From Owenia fusiformis (taxonomy: Eukaryota > Annelida > Polychaeta > Sabellida > Oweniidae): DNA of 64,000 nucleotides. Both the position numbers and the translations under genes were made by a program. The DNA lies in assembly GCA_903813345.2 (NCBI GenBank), contig CAIIXF020000004.1, positions 28,149,986 to 28,213,985 of the forward strand. Reading direction: 5' to 3'. Below the pieces are notes generated by a model that had not been told where the DNA came from, did not search any database, and worked only from the letters and a program-made list of their open reading frames with translations. This document shows, piece after piece, positions 42,360 through 54,250 of this stretch. The stretch's first letter is position 1, and every line of letters begins with the position of its first letter.

Positions 42360-43138
42360 CCTCATACTGTGTCCATATTAATAACTTCACTGGCACGTAT
42401 GTTTAAGGTGAAACCCTTGCATTTTACCACTTCTTTACCCTTGACTGTTTTATAACAGTAATTTTTTAGGGCCAGCGCAATACGACGATGTGGACGTCAT
42501 CATCTAACTCATTGGTCATCTGGACCAGAAAGTCACCAATGTCTAGATCAATGTGTTTGTTCTCTTCCTTCTTGAATTTTTAAAGAATGTTTAAAGTAGC
42601 AGATGAGATGAGCAACAAGGTTGCAGCCCTTCATTAGACTCCTTCGACCCATGCGCATTGGGATTATATGAGCATTCTTCCATATGTAGGAAGTTTGCAC
42701 AAAATGCATGTTGCATTAGAGAATACCAGCATGGTGGCCATAGGGATAAGTCTGTTCTTTCATATGATATTAAACATAATGAAGTGCTGTATATCATTGG
42801 AGGTCAGTGGGCATCAGTAGATTTCTTCCCTGAGATTGGTTGCACACTTGCATACTTGATGAGGGTTGAGGAAAAGAACATGAAGCATTCCTTGATGAAT
42901 TAATGGAATGATTGTGCTTTGCATGCCATCTTTCTTGATGATCATCTGTTAATTAAATGCCTTAACTTTTGCTAAAATATCAAACAATGTCATATTGGGG
43001 GTAACAAGTGACCTTTATGGGCCAAAATTGTTAAAAGTGACCCCCTGGACTTTTTCCAAAAGGATAACATAGTGAAGTAGAAGAAATCAACAGCTTACAA
43101 GACTATAGAGAGGAGCCCTCAACAAATGCACCGACAAG
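42360..43138. other. Unassigned, possible 5' extension of LINE remnant
   Basis: No recognisable ORF. The last about 90 bases before 43139 are open in the same direction and may be eroded retrotransposon coding sequence. Confidence 0.4.
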
Positions 43139-43985
43139 ATGGAGTGTAAATATTTTCAAAGGTATCAAAATGATAGGGCACCCTCCTATGTAACTGATAT
43201 ATTTCGACCATTCAAAAACCACAACCCAAGACAACTCCGATATATTCGTGATTACCAAATTCCTCTTAATATATCTACAAAATTCAGAAGATCACCATGT
43301 ATACAGTTGATGGAAAAATGGGACTCAGTCCCCAGCAATATCAAAAATAGCCCGTCTTCTTATTCATTCAAAAATGAGATCAAATATAAAAACAAAATTA
43401 TATCAACTTCCAATTTGACCCTGTCACGATCTCAAGAAATCATTCTTAACAGAATGAGAGTGGACTTATTTTTAAAATCACAAATGTACGCTCATAACTT
43501 CACAAATGTAGACTCACCAAACTGTCAATGTGGCGAAGTCGAAACTGTCAAGCACATATTTTTCAATTGTGGTCTCAACCTGAACTCTCATAATCTAAAT
43601 GTCAACATCCTCCACTTATTAGGTAACCTTCAAATGGACAAAAATGGTCTAATCAAAACATTTTTATTTGGTCATCCTGATCTTTCAACTGAACAGAACA
43701 TTATGATTTTCAAACTAGTTACAAATTTTTTATCAGACAATTCCACTTAATGCTCAAAATGGCCTCCTTATGCTCCAACAGATCATCTTATCACCTTGCC
43801 CCAGCACCATTGCCCAGCAAAGACCAGCAAACCCCTTTGTCAGAAAAATACATCTTTTTCACATACTCAATGTTCTTTTTATATTTAAAGTGAACCTATA
43901 ATGCTATCCTTCCATAGCGATTGGTCACTTATATCAGAAACTATTTGTACTTGTATATAATGAAATAAAACAGATTATAAAAAAG
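43139..43985 (+). mobile_element. Non-LTR retrotransposon 3' end (C-terminal ORF and tail)
   Basis: The 203-residue ORF reads FKNHNPRQLRYIRDYQIPLN, MEKWDSVPSNIKNSPSSYSF, then LNRMRVDLFLKSQMYAHNF and CQCGEVETVKHIFFNC. This matches the C-terminal region of LINE polyproteins after the reverse transcriptase, ending in a C-x-C...H-x3-C knuckle (zf-RVT-like). A trailing AATGAAATAAAACAGATTAT near 43960 supplies a polyadenylation signal before the copy ends. The reverse transcriptase itself is absent: a 5'-truncated copy, the usual outcome of target-primed integration. Confidence 0.7.
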
Positions 43986-43989
43986 GTAA

Positions 43990-44535
43990 GTTTGACTGCC
44001 AAATAATTCAAAGTTATCAAGATCACTTTATATATAGTCCAAAGTGGGGATGGTGACCGAGATGCAGTGTGATATTTTCTTCTTTTTCTTATTTTTATCA
44101 TTTATTTTTCAGGATTTTTGTTTTGGCCTAAGAAATCTAGGCTAGGCTAGATCTACAGATTTTTTGTATTTTCAGGTTGGCTGGCAGAAAATTATGAGGA
44201 AGCAGTAACATTTTAGGCAATGACACCTGATGAATTGAACACTACATGTTCTCACAGAGGCATAGAATCACTTTAATGTAAATGCGAAGTGTACAGTAAG
44301 TCTGGATTAGTCGCTTTACATGCAGGACTGCAGCGACATCTGATTAAACATGACATAAAAATGAACATAATTGTTGATAGGGATTTTCAGTCTACCAATA
44401 ATGTATTGAAAGGAATACTGAAGAAAATAAGACGTGATGGTAATGACAAATAAAATGCTGTGGGTCATAAATATGCATAGTTTCTAAGTTTGAAGTTTTA
44501 CATCTAAATGTGCACAACTGAAAAATATGATTAAT
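43990..44535. other. No recognisable feature
   Basis: AT-rich sequence between the LINE end and the mariner fragment. Confidence 0.45.
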
Positions 44536-44985
44536 TTATACCTTGGTGATGTATGTTGCATTGACCTTTTGTCCAACCGGGACAAAGTGAGTCAAGACTA
44601 CCTCAGCATCGAAGAATGTGATTATCATTTGTCTCTTCACTGGGCCTAGCTCATTTTTATGCTTTGTTGGAGATGGGGAATCTCTGTGTTTCCATCCTGA
44701 TGCTTCTTGTGTGGTTTCTGGAGTATAGAATGAGAGTGGTGATTTGGCTGATGTTAAAATTTTGTGGAGGAAGTTCTCTTTTGCTCGCTCAAACTCGGCA
44801 AGGAATTCCCGGAACAATGTCACACTTTTATCACGTTGTGCATCATTCAGTAGATGTGGTACCCACTTTGCAGACACTTTAGAGAGATTGCAGTACTTGG
44901 AATGATGGTGTGTATTTTTCCACATACAAATCAAATTTGTCTGAGAGTTCCCTAAAGCTATGTTCACACCAACTGCGAATGCCAA
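44536..44985 (-). pseudogene. Mos1-like mariner transposase fragment, catalytic Asp lost
   Basis: The frame reads LSKVSAKWVPHLLNDAQRDK, EFERAKENFLHKILTSAKSP, then WKHRDSPSPTKHKNELGPVK and ITFFDAEVVLTHFVPVGQKV. This follows the Mos1/SETMAR transposase: SxRWVPxxLTxxQKxxR, FLxRIVTGDETWxxYYxPETK, EWKHxxSPxPKK, FWDxxGVxxxxFLPxGQTxNxxYY. The first catalytic aspartate (TGDETW) is replaced (TSAKSP), while the second (FFDAEV) remains. The DNA-binding domain and third acidic residue are missing, so the copy is dead. It is a different lineage from the element at 8700. Confidence 0.8.
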
Positions 44986-44989
44986 GCTT

Positions 44990-45754
44990 TAAATTCGGCG
45001 AGCAAAGCACTGTCATTTTTGTTTATTTTCAAAAATACCACGATCTCCTAAGTAATGTTACGCTCTGATACGCTCTGATACGCTCTGATTTCCCGACTTG
45101 TTACGGTTCTTCACGCTTTGATCCCACTTCGACCAGGCTATGTTGCGCTTGAAATCACACCTTTTGCAGACATAAGAAGCTAAGGTTGAATCAATGTATC
45201 ATCCCAGCCGATCTCGTTTTCATTCTTCAACATCCAAGGGATAAAACTGGAACATATACAACCATTGGATTGTTGATAAAAGCAGCTTTAGTCCTTGCAG
45301 GTTCCAATTCACTGGACTTGAAATTCATAAGATTCTGATCAGCAACACTGCTTGAAGTAAAATGTTAAAATTATTACTTTTCTAATGACAACTTGGCTAG
45401 TGAGGAACCATTCTAAAATGGTGGCCTTTCTATTGTGTTATGCCAGCCATTTCTCTTCAATGGGATTTGCTACGCTTTTGTGCTTTGATATTGCATGATT
45501 TCGTCAGAAATGACAATAAATTATTCTCCAAAAATACCTCAAAGATGGTCAAAATTCACAAATTTCTTCGGTATTTCAGTAGATAGTTCTTTTATACAGC
45601 CATGTACGTAGTTTATTATTTAAGGTATAATCCTCAGTTTATTTACATAAAGAATGCTCAAAAGCCTGGACCAAAGCTAAAAGTGCTTTTTCATAAGCCT
45701 GCATTCGGAACAACCAGTTCTTATAATGGTAATGGCCTCTCTTGTGTAACAAAT
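44990..45754. other. Unassigned; short GATACGCTCT triplication
   Basis: GATACGCTCT is repeated three times at about 45062-45088. No gene. Confidence 0.5.
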
Positions 45755-45835
45755 GGGGGCTTGTGAGAGGAGTACAAGAACTCATACGGTCCCCATCACT
45801 GTGTTTATAGGCATCCCAAGTGCCTCTGCAGAGAA
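45755..45835. repeat. Dispersed repeat (partner at 28455-28560)
   Basis: Same GGGGCTTGTGAGAGGAGTAC...GGTCCCCATCACTGTGTTTA order as the partner, lacking its 25-bp extra segment. Confidence 0.8.
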
Positions 45836-45967
45836 GTTGTTCTTCAAAAGCACTTCCATTATGTGAAAATTCCCTGAAAATGTTGAAAATGCACTATCCA
45901 ACATTGTCATCCAAATTTGAGTTGTCTGAGTCGCTTGATAGATCAGAAAAATCATTGTCAGTGATAA

Positions 45968-48900
45968 CTAGACTTGGGAAATTGAACGAAGTTCAATTTC
46001 AGACTCCAGATCCAGACTCCAGATCCAGACTTTTTTAAGCCCAGTCATCTAAAATAAGCCGAGTCATCCAGAATAAGCTGAGTCATCCAGAATAAGATGG
46101 ATGGATAAAATAGGAAGGTAGGATAGGATAGAATGGGAAGGAACGATAGGATAGAATAAGAAAGAAGGATAGGATAGAACAGATTAGGAAGAAAGGATAT
46201 GATAGGAGAGGATAGGAAGGATAGGAAGGAAAGGATACGAAGGAAGGATAGGATAGGATAGGATCAGATAGGAAGGGTGGATGAATTTTTCAATATTTTC
46301 TTCTCTACTCTTGACTTTCTATCAGGATACCATCAGATTGATTTTCCGAAATTTCAAAACGCCATAACTTCCGAACCGGAACCTGGACATGTACCTGGAC
46401 TTGGATTGAATGAGAAGGAAGAATAGGATAGAATAGGAAGGAAGGATAGGAAGGAAGGATAGATAGGAAGGGAGAATCATCCAGAATAAGATCATCTAGA
46501 TAGAAAGGATAGGATAGACCTAAATTTTGATCTAGGTTCTGGACTGGATTTGGACCTAGACTTGACGTGGACAAAACTGGACTTGGACCTGGACTTGACC
46601 TTGACTTGGACCTGGAAATGGACTGGACTGGTATTTTTTCAATTTTATTTCACTTTTCTTGACATTCTATGAGGGTACCATCAGATCGATTTTCCTCGAA
46701 CTTTCAAAACGTCATAACTCCTGAACTGGAAGTCGGATATCAATTCGGTTTTGAGATTCGGAATCCTGAGAAAATTTCCTATAAGACTATTATCCTGGAC
46801 ATCGGATTCGGAGAACTTTTTTTCGGACCTCGTTTTCGGACACTGATATCTCGAAATAGGTTCGAGATATCAAAAAACTAAATCGAGCCTAGCTTTCCTA
46901 CTTTTTTATGAGGAACACAATGAAAAAAAACCGGATCGAAAATACTGAAGGACGACTGAGAAAATTGAAAAAAGTGACAAAGTACTGGATTTGACCCAGT
47001 TCCTGACCTTTGACCTAGATAAAAATTTGACCTAATTTCCGAGAAACTAGATACTGGACCTAAATTAACCATATACAGGTCTTGACTCAATGTCTTCTAG
47101 TTAAGGAGAAAACGTTGGAAGAATAATAATAATAATAACTAGACTTTGGAAATTGAACAAAGTTCAATTTCAGACTCCAGATCTAGACTTTTTTTGGCCG
47201 AGTCATCCAGAATAAGCCGAGTCATCCAAAATAAGCTGAGTCATCCAGAAAAAGATGGATGGATGGATGGATGAAAAAGGAAGGAACGATAGGATAGAAT
47301 AAGAAAGAATGATAGAATAGAATATGAAGAAGGAATAGAATAGGAAGGATGGGAAGGAGAGGATATGAAGGAAAGGTAGATAAGAAGGATACGATAGGAT
47401 CACAAAGGAAGGATGGATGCATTTTTCAATATTTTCTTCTCTACTCTTGACTTTCTATCAGGATACCATCAGATCGATTTTCTCGAAATTTCAAAACGCC
47501 ATAACTTTCGAATCGGAAGTCGGATCGAAATTTGGTTTGCAGACTCGGATTCCTGAGAAAATTCTACCCTTAATTCATAACTCATATGTTAAATTTGGAG
47601 AACTTTTTATTTTGACCTACTTTCGGACACCATATCTCAAAAGTGGGTAGAAACACTTTCTGACGGCAAAAGGCTAACACTATTAGCACACTTTTTCCTA
47701 CCTGTATACAAAATTTTGAAGCAAATCATTTAAACATAGTGTCAGAATCGCAAAAATAAGGAAAAACTATGAATTTGACCTAGATTTTGACCTGGGGATT
47801 TTGGTGTCCAAATTTTGAAGTTAGGTAGCCTTCGAGGTCCCCTTCTTTCATAGGCTTACATTATTTTAAGCTGTACTTAGTCTATATCTCGAATTTTACA
47901 CTTCAAAAAAATCTTTTTTCCCATTGACATAACATGGTGCACCAAATTTAGCAATTTTTGAGCTTTCAAAATGTCATAACTTCCGAACAGGAAGTCGGAT
48001 CGAAATTTGATTTGCAGATTCGGATTCCTGAGAAAATTCTATACTTAATTCATAACTCAAACGTTAAATTTGGAGAATTTTTTATTTTGACCTACTTTTC
48101 GGACACCATATCTCAAAAGTGGGGCAAAATACTTTCTGACGGCAAAAGGCTAACACTATTAGCACACTCTTGGCTACATGTATACAAAATTTTGAAGAAT
48201 ATAATTAATCTGTAGTGTCAGAATCGCAAAAATAAGGAAAAACTTTGAATTTGACCTAGATTTTGACCTAGGCATTTTGGTGTCCAAATTTTTATGAAAA
48301 GAAGATTTTGAGGTCCCTTTCTTTTATGGGCTTCCATTATGTTTAGCTGTGCTTAGTCTGTATCTCGTATTTTACACTTCAAAAAAATATTTTTTCCCAT
48401 TGAATTAACATGGGGCACCAAATTTAGCGATTTTTGAATTTTCAAAACACCATAACTTCTGAACCGGAAGTCAAATCGAAATTTGGTTTTCAGATTCGGA
48501 ATCCTGAGAAAATCTCCTATAAGACTGATATCCTGGACATTGGATTTGGAGTACTTTTTTTTGGACCTCGTTTTCGGACACTGATATCTCGAAATCGGTT
48601 TGAGATACCAAAAAACTAAATCGACCCTAGATTTTCTACTTTTTTATGAGGAACACAATGAAAAAAAAAACGGATCAAAAATATTGAAGGACGACCGAGA
48701 AAATCGAAAAAAGTGACAAAGTACTGGATTTGACCTAGTTCTTGACCTTTGACCTAGATAAAAATTTGACCCAATTTCCCACCAACTAGATACTGAACCT
48801 AAATGAACTGTATAATGGTCTTTACTGGATACCTTATAGTTATTGAAAAAACTCTTAAAGAAAAATAATAATAATAACTAGACTTTGGAAATTGAACGAA

Positions 48901-50820
48901 GTTCAATTTCAGACTCCAGATTGAGACCATTTTTAGCTGAGTCATCCAGAATAAGCTGAGTCATCCAGAAAAAGATGGATGAATAAAATAGGAAGGTAGG
49001 ATAGGATAGAATAGGAAGGAACGATAGGATAGAATAAGAAAGAAGGATAGGATAGAACAGAATAGGAAGAAAGGATATGATAGGAGAGGATAGGAAGGAA
49101 AAGATACGAAGCAAGGATAGATAGGAAGGATAGGATAGGATAAGATCAGATAGGAAGGATGGATAAATTTTTCTAAATTTTCGACTTCTCTACTCTTGAC
49201 TTTCTATCAGGATACCATCAGATCGATTTACCGAAATTGAGCTTTCAAAACGCCATAACTTTCGAACCAGTAGTCGGATCGAAATTTGGTTTGCAGACTC
49301 GGATTCCTGAGAAAATTCTACCTTTAATTCATAACTCACATGTTAAATTTGGAGAACTTTTTATTTTGACCTACTTTTCGAACACCATATCTCAAAAGTG
49401 GGTCGAAATACTTTCTGACGGCAAAGGCTAACACTATAAGCACACTCTTTCCTACCTGTATACAAAATTTTGAGGCAAATCATTTAAACAGAGTGTCAGA
49501 ATCGGAAAAAATAAGGAAAAACTATGAATTTGACCTAGATTTTGACCTAGGGATTTTGGTGTCCAAATTTTGAAGTTAGGTAGCCTTTGAGGTCCCTTCT
49601 TTCATAAGCTTTCATTATTTTAAGCTTTACTTAGTCTATATCTCGTATTTTACACTTCAAAAAAATCTTTTTTTCCCATTGACATAACATGGGGCACCAA
49701 ATTAAGCGATTTTTGAGCTTTCGAAATGTCATAACTTCCGAACCGGAAGTCGGATCGAAATTTGATTTGCAGATTCGGATTCCTGAGAAAATTCTATACT
49801 TAATTCATAACTCAAACGTTAAATTTGGAGAATTTGTTATTTTGACCTACTTTTCGGACACCATATCTCAAAAGTGGGTCAAAAGACTTTCTGACGGCAA
49901 GAGGCTAACACTATGAGCACACTCTTGGCTACATGTATACAAAATTTCGAAGAATATAATTAATCTGTAGTGTCAGAATCGCAAAAATAAGGAAAAACTT
50001 TGAATTTGACCTAGATTTTGACCTAGGCATTTTGGTGTCCAAATTTTTATGAAAGAAGGTTTTGAGGTCCCTTTCTTTTATGGGCTTCCATTATGTTTAG
50101 CTGTGCTTAGTCTATATCTCGTATTTTACACTTCAAAAAAATATTTTTTCCCATTGAATTAACATGGCGCACCAAATTTAGCCATTTTGAATTTTCAAAA
50201 CGCCATTACTTCTGAAACGGAAGTCAGATCGAAATTTGGTTTTCAGATTCGGAATCCTGAGAAAATTTCCTATAAGACTGATATCCTGGACATTGGATTT
50301 GGAGAACTTTTTTTTGGACCTCGTTTTCGGACACTGATATCTCGAAATCGGTTTGAGATATCAAAAAACTAAATCGACCCTAGATTTTCTACTTTTTTAT
50401 GAGGAACACAATGAAAAAAAACCGGATCGAAAATATTGAAGGACGACCGAGAAAATCGAAAAAAGTGACAAAGTACTGGATTTGACCTAGTTCTTGACCT
50501 CTGACCTAGATAAAAATTTGACCGAATTTCCCACCAACTAGATACTGAACCTAAATAAACTGAATTATGGTACTTACTGGATACCTCATAGTTATTGAAA
50601 AAACTCCCAAAGAATAATAAGAATAAGAAGAATAATAATAATAAGAATACTGGCAAAAACAATAGACTCCAGATTGACATCTGGAGTCTAATAAGAAGAA
50701 GAAGAAGAATACTGGCAAAAACAATAGACTCCAGATTGACATCTGGAGTCTAATAATAATAAAGAAGAATACTGGCAAAAACAGTAGACTCCAGATTGAC
50801 ATCTGGAGTCTAATAAATAA
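45968..50820. repeat. Higher-order repeat array, 1739-bp unit
   Basis: The unit head CTAGACTTxGGAAATTGAAC starts at 45968, 47139 and 48878, giving one short unit (1171 bp) and two full units of 1739 bp, the last ending near 50617. Each unit has a palindromic head (ATTGAACGAAGTTCAAT), AGACTCCAGAT, GAGTCATCCAGAATAAG copies, a GGATAGGATAG-rich tract, and two or three about 480-bp modules containing CATAACTTCCGAACCGGAAG and TTCCTGAGAAAATT. The array ends with AATAATAATAA and three hairpin copies. Many short ORFs here are repeat by-products. Confidence 0.9.
50655..50815. repeat. Triplicated hairpin (AGACTCCAGA / TCTGGAGTCT)
   Basis: Three copies of about 60 bp contain ACTGGCAAAAACAATAGACT followed by a perfect 10-bp stem AGACTCCAGA-TTGACA-TCTGGAGTCT at 50664, 50726 and 50786. 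The AGACTCCAGA half also occurs at each unit head in the array, tying the hairpins to the array family. Confidence 0.85.
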
Positions 50821-51015
50821 TAATAATAATCACAGGACACAAAGGGCTACATTTTGGAAAACCATTCCATCAAATTTGAGAATGGGTAGGTCTTCTTGAA
50901 CTTTGATCACATCGCTGTTTTCTTTGCTCCATGCCGACTTTTGAAAGCACCTGAAAGGTAAAAAGGTATTACCACATGAGTGTAAAAAATTGAAGTTAAA
51001 GCATATTGTGAAAAA

Positions 51016-51315
51016 TCAGTTGTTTTTTAAGGATTTTATTATGTCTTTATAATCTCCATCTTTTTTTTGTTCCATGACATCTCTACTTCTAACATTGTCG
51101 TACCCGATGCTATTACCACATGCGTGTAAAAGACATGCGTGTATTTTGGCTCGATGGATTAAAGCATCATCACCACAATGAACATCATCATGCAGGTTGT
51201 TTTCTATGACACTAGCCCCTTTGCAAAGGAAAGATAGAAATGTGTACAAGCTATCTGGCACAAAGAGTTTTGCATGCTCTAAGTCTATACATTGAAAAGT
51301 TGAAAACTTAACCAA
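51016..51315 (-). CDS. Unrecognised transposon-like ORF
   Basis: The frame reads CIDLEHAKLFVPDSLYTFLS, then DDALIHRAKIHACLLHACG and GYDNVRSRDVMEQ. The xxxVPxSLYxFLxxLxxG...GxxxxYDxVxxxD pattern recalls segments in repeat-encoded proteins of cnidarians and other invertebrates, but I cannot name the family. It sits between the two recombinase-like loci on the same strand. Confidence 0.35.
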   Translation of the reverse strand: MVKFSTFQCIDLEHAKLFVPDSLYTFLSFLCKGASVIENNLHDDVHCGDDALIHRAKIHACLLHACGNSIGYDNVRSRDVMEQKKDGDYKDIIKSLKNN

Positions 51316-51329
51316 TTTTTGTTTTCTCG

Positions 51330-51935
51330 CCTACAATTGTCCATTTGTAAATATAGTATTGGGGGAATCTCATGAAGTGACAGTAGTGTCATTAATATAA
51401 TCGTATCAAAACTGTTTTGTTTTCTCGCCCACAATTGTCCATTTGTAAAAGTAACAGAATTGGATTCCCCTCAGTGAAGTCAAGAATAATAGTGGAACTT
51501 GCTTTTCTTGGCACAAGTTGCATCAATTCTCATAAATATGTTTGTCCTGACTTATTATGTCTTCTTAAATTAAATTGATTTCATTAAGGTTGTTCACTTT
51601 CTCTTCCTGTCATGAATGACTTCAAATAAATTGTACTGTCTGGCTGTTGTGATTGGAAAAAGATAACATGATTTTAAGTTTTAGGGTTTAAGACAATTGT
51701 CCATTTGTAAATATAGTATGGGGGAATCCCATCAAGTGTCAGTAGTTTCATTAATATGATTAAAACTGTCAAATTTGACCAGTGTGGATATTGATTCATG
51801 TCCAAAAATCCATAATTCCCAATATCATGTCAGATGAACCTAAATATAAAAAGTGTTTTAAATATATGACTTTTGCTTGTAACATTGAAAACATCAGATT
51901 TTTGGTTTCTCACACAATTGTCCATTTGTTTTCCA
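51330..51935. repeat. Direct repeats of CAATTGTCCATTTGTAAATA
   Basis: The motif occurs near 51336, 51433, 51692 and 51915. The first and third are followed by GGGGGAATC, GTCAGTAGT and CATTAATAT, showing a diverged direct duplication of about 100 bp. Confidence 0.75.
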
Positions 51936-52084
51936 CAGTTTTAACCTCCATTTGTCTGGTCATCTCTACCACATTTCGTTGAATTCTTTGAAATAATTGC
52001 GAAGTTTCCAAATTTTCAGATCACACCACCATTTCAACTTTTTGTAGGAGCATTCATTAATTGGTTTTCAGTTTTCACAATCTT

Positions 52085-52260
52085 GACGTTCTTTAGGTCG
52101 TACATTTACAACCTTATGGTCGTAAACATTACAACTATGAGGTCTTTTTTTTTACGTTCTTGGAACTTAAGGACGTTAATTAACAACCATATGGTCGTAT
52201 ATTTATTATGTTCTTGTGGTCGTACATTTATGACCTTATGGTCGTAAACATAACGTTGTA
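52085..52260. repeat. Short repeats of TATGGTCGTA / GGTCGTACATTTA
   Basis: GGTCGTACATTTACAACCTT and GGTCGTACATTTATGACCTT, each followed by ATGGTCGTAAACAT, flank related ATGGTCGTATATTTA copies. The array has about six units in about 175 bp, with internal inverted symmetry (ACGTTC/GAACTTAAGGACGTTAA). Confidence 0.7.
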
Positions 52261-52263
52261 ACT

Positions 52264-52680
52264 TTGAACTGCTTGGCCAGCCATATACATGAGCTTCCCG
52301 CTTCAGTTCTTTTATTGATCAAAAATTCAATTGGGGCAATTGAGTCTTCAGGGATGATTACTGGGACTAAACGTTGGCCTTTGCCTGCTATATATAGAAT
52401 CTTCATTCCATCTATAATATCTTCTTCCTGTTCAGTGACCTACTCTTCCTTTACATCAGCTGACCACTCATCCAGTGTTATTTTGCCCTCCTTGCATTGA
52501 ACAAGGTCAACCTGGATACTAATAAGGCTCTAAGGTGGGTGAACTCCACATTTTCCATTTTTTGTTGCAAGTAGTGATCCTCTTGAACTCTTTGAACTAT
52601 TCCAATGTATAATCTCTGAGGAGAGCTACATCGTTCTAAAGAGGAAGACTGCCTGGTTTCCTCAACCGTTCTTGATTATC
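52264..52680 (-). pseudogene. Tyrosine-recombinase-like N-terminal catalytic half
   Basis: The minus strand reads MENVEFTHLRALLVSRLTLF then NARR, and after a one-base shift GKITLDEWSADVKEE, a stop, and IAGKGQRLVPVIIPEDSIAP followed by IEFLINKRTEAG. The order LxRLTLFNxRRGxE...W...xGKGxxLVPVxIPxD...IxxLIxxR is the first half of the tyrosine-recombinase-like family whose second half appears at 39609-39804. The arginine in NARR is the candidate catalytic residue. One frameshift and one stop mark decay. It lies upstream on the same strand as the later exons, so both may come from one gene. Confidence 0.6.
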
Positions 52681-53311
52681 TAAGGAAATAGCATGCAAAC
52701 TTTGAGAAAAAATTGATCCCCACATTGTGTCAAGAAGTGTGGAAAAGTGATCAAGCTCTTGTTTTTGGACATCTTGTTTTTTATGGACAAACATCCACTT
52801 GTATACTTCATACATGTGTTCATGGTATACCCTGCATGAAGTCTTGCATGAGGTGGCTGAATGTTCAATAAGGCTTCTTCAACTTTTTGAAAATGTTCTC
52901 TAGAAAATAGTTCTCTTTGAAGCAGACTTCCCATGGTTCTCATTGAATTTCTGATTTATTTTGATATAAAAGTACAATGTACTGACATGAAATAGATTTT
53001 TAAATAATATTTATTATAAATAAAGAGTATATTGACATATAACTTTTTCTTATGATTTAATATATAATAGAATCTGCCCTTTTTTCGACATTCATGTTAT
53101 ACTGTCCTATTACATTTTTAAGACCGTGTTACAAATTCGTATAGTGTGCAATGAAATGCATTGTATTCGAAAATCCTTCACCTTTTGTACGCCAAAGTGT
53201 TTAAAAAAAGAAATAGCAAACTAGTGATTAATGTTAACGAAAGTTAAGTATATCTTTTCTGAATATCCTCCTCATTAGAGTTTAAACATACATATCTACG
53301 ATTAGTCTTAC
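52681..53311 (-). other. Unassigned, with a possible exon
   Basis: A minus frame at 52943-52680 contains FSREHFQKVEEALLNIQPPH, which looks coding-like, but no domain is recognisable. The rest is AT-rich. Confidence 0.35.
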
Positions 53312-53479
53312 TCGATAGCTTGCTGCAACAGTGCAGCTTTGTCCACGGCATATAGATAAGCAGCCAATCGTGTCTCTGTTCTGCTTGCCTGCTTGCAGTG
53401 TATTTTGATATCACTTGGAGTTGCATTCTTTGGTGGTCCAAGATTGTGACACTCACGTAGACGAGTCGTGCAACTTTGT
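53312..53479 (-). CDS. Candidate exon of the 54-51 kb minus-strand gene
   Basis: Acceptor CTTTCAG before 53479 and donor CGA|GTAAGA after 53312. Two frames are open. The more protein-like reads CTTRLRECHNLGPPKNATPS, then QASRTETRLAAYLYAVDKAA. It does not join the 53966-54250 exon in phase in that frame, so either the other frame is used or an exon is missing. No family recognised. Confidence 0.35.
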
Positions 53480-53965
53480 CTGAAAGTATGTAAAATTTAA
53501 TCATATAAAGCAAACAAAAACACTAGTTAATTTACACTGGAGAAATATTTGTTTACACAGTACAGACTTTAGCAAGTGTTTTATTTTATATATTAGTCAA
53601 CAGAATAACTATATCAAGTGTATGTTTATTATTGGTTATGCTGCATTCTGATTGGTTTAGAAATTCAAATAGAGCACGGTCATGTTTGAATATTCTTTAT
53701 TTTGATATATCAATGAGTTATTGAAATGAAAACTGAACTCTCTTAAGATGAGTGTTCACAATGTTATTTCCCCATTTAGAAAAACAATTGGTTTCAACTC
53801 ATTTTGGTCATCCAAATTCAGTATCTTTTAAGTCACTATATCCACTATATTCAACTTCTAAAATAATCAACGGAACCATTCGGAATACTTTTATTTTAGA
53901 AAGTTAATAAACATAGTTTGGCCAAATGCATAGGTGGGGGACAAAGTGAGTTTTAAAGTATTCAC

Positions 53966-54250
53966 CTCCACAGGGTAATGGGAGTCTCTTGATGTGGAGT
54001 TGTAGTGTGGTCTCATTAATGGAGACCTTGGCTTCTTCCCTCTGGAGGTCCTTTATTTTCTGTTCCGTTATCCCAAAATGGTGGGACCTATACTCAAATC
54101 CCCCGACTTCCTTCTTGAGATATCGTTTATGCACTTTAAGGTCCTGTGTGAGGTGCCGTCTCATTTCAAGTTCTATAACATGTTCGATTTGATTATCCCC
54201 GGTATTGCAGTAGCAGCACTTAAACATATGCGGTAACATATGCTGCCGTT
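53966..54250 (-). CDS. Candidate exon with a zinc-finger-like motif
   Basis: Acceptor TTTTTTTAG before 54250 and donor GGAG|GTGAAT after 53966; 285 bp. The frame reads MLPHMFKCCYCNTGDNQIEH, then VHKRYLKKEVGGFEYRSHHF and GITEQKIKDLQREEAKVSIN. CYC...H-x-x-H-like spacing suggests a zinc site followed by a charged helix. Splice signals on both sides support a real exon. The protein is not recognised. Confidence 0.45.

Noticed and set aside
46305-50802. Many ORFs of 60-100 residues within the higher-order array
   Set aside because: They recur with each unit in step with the nucleotide repeat and change frame freely; no protein-level conservation.
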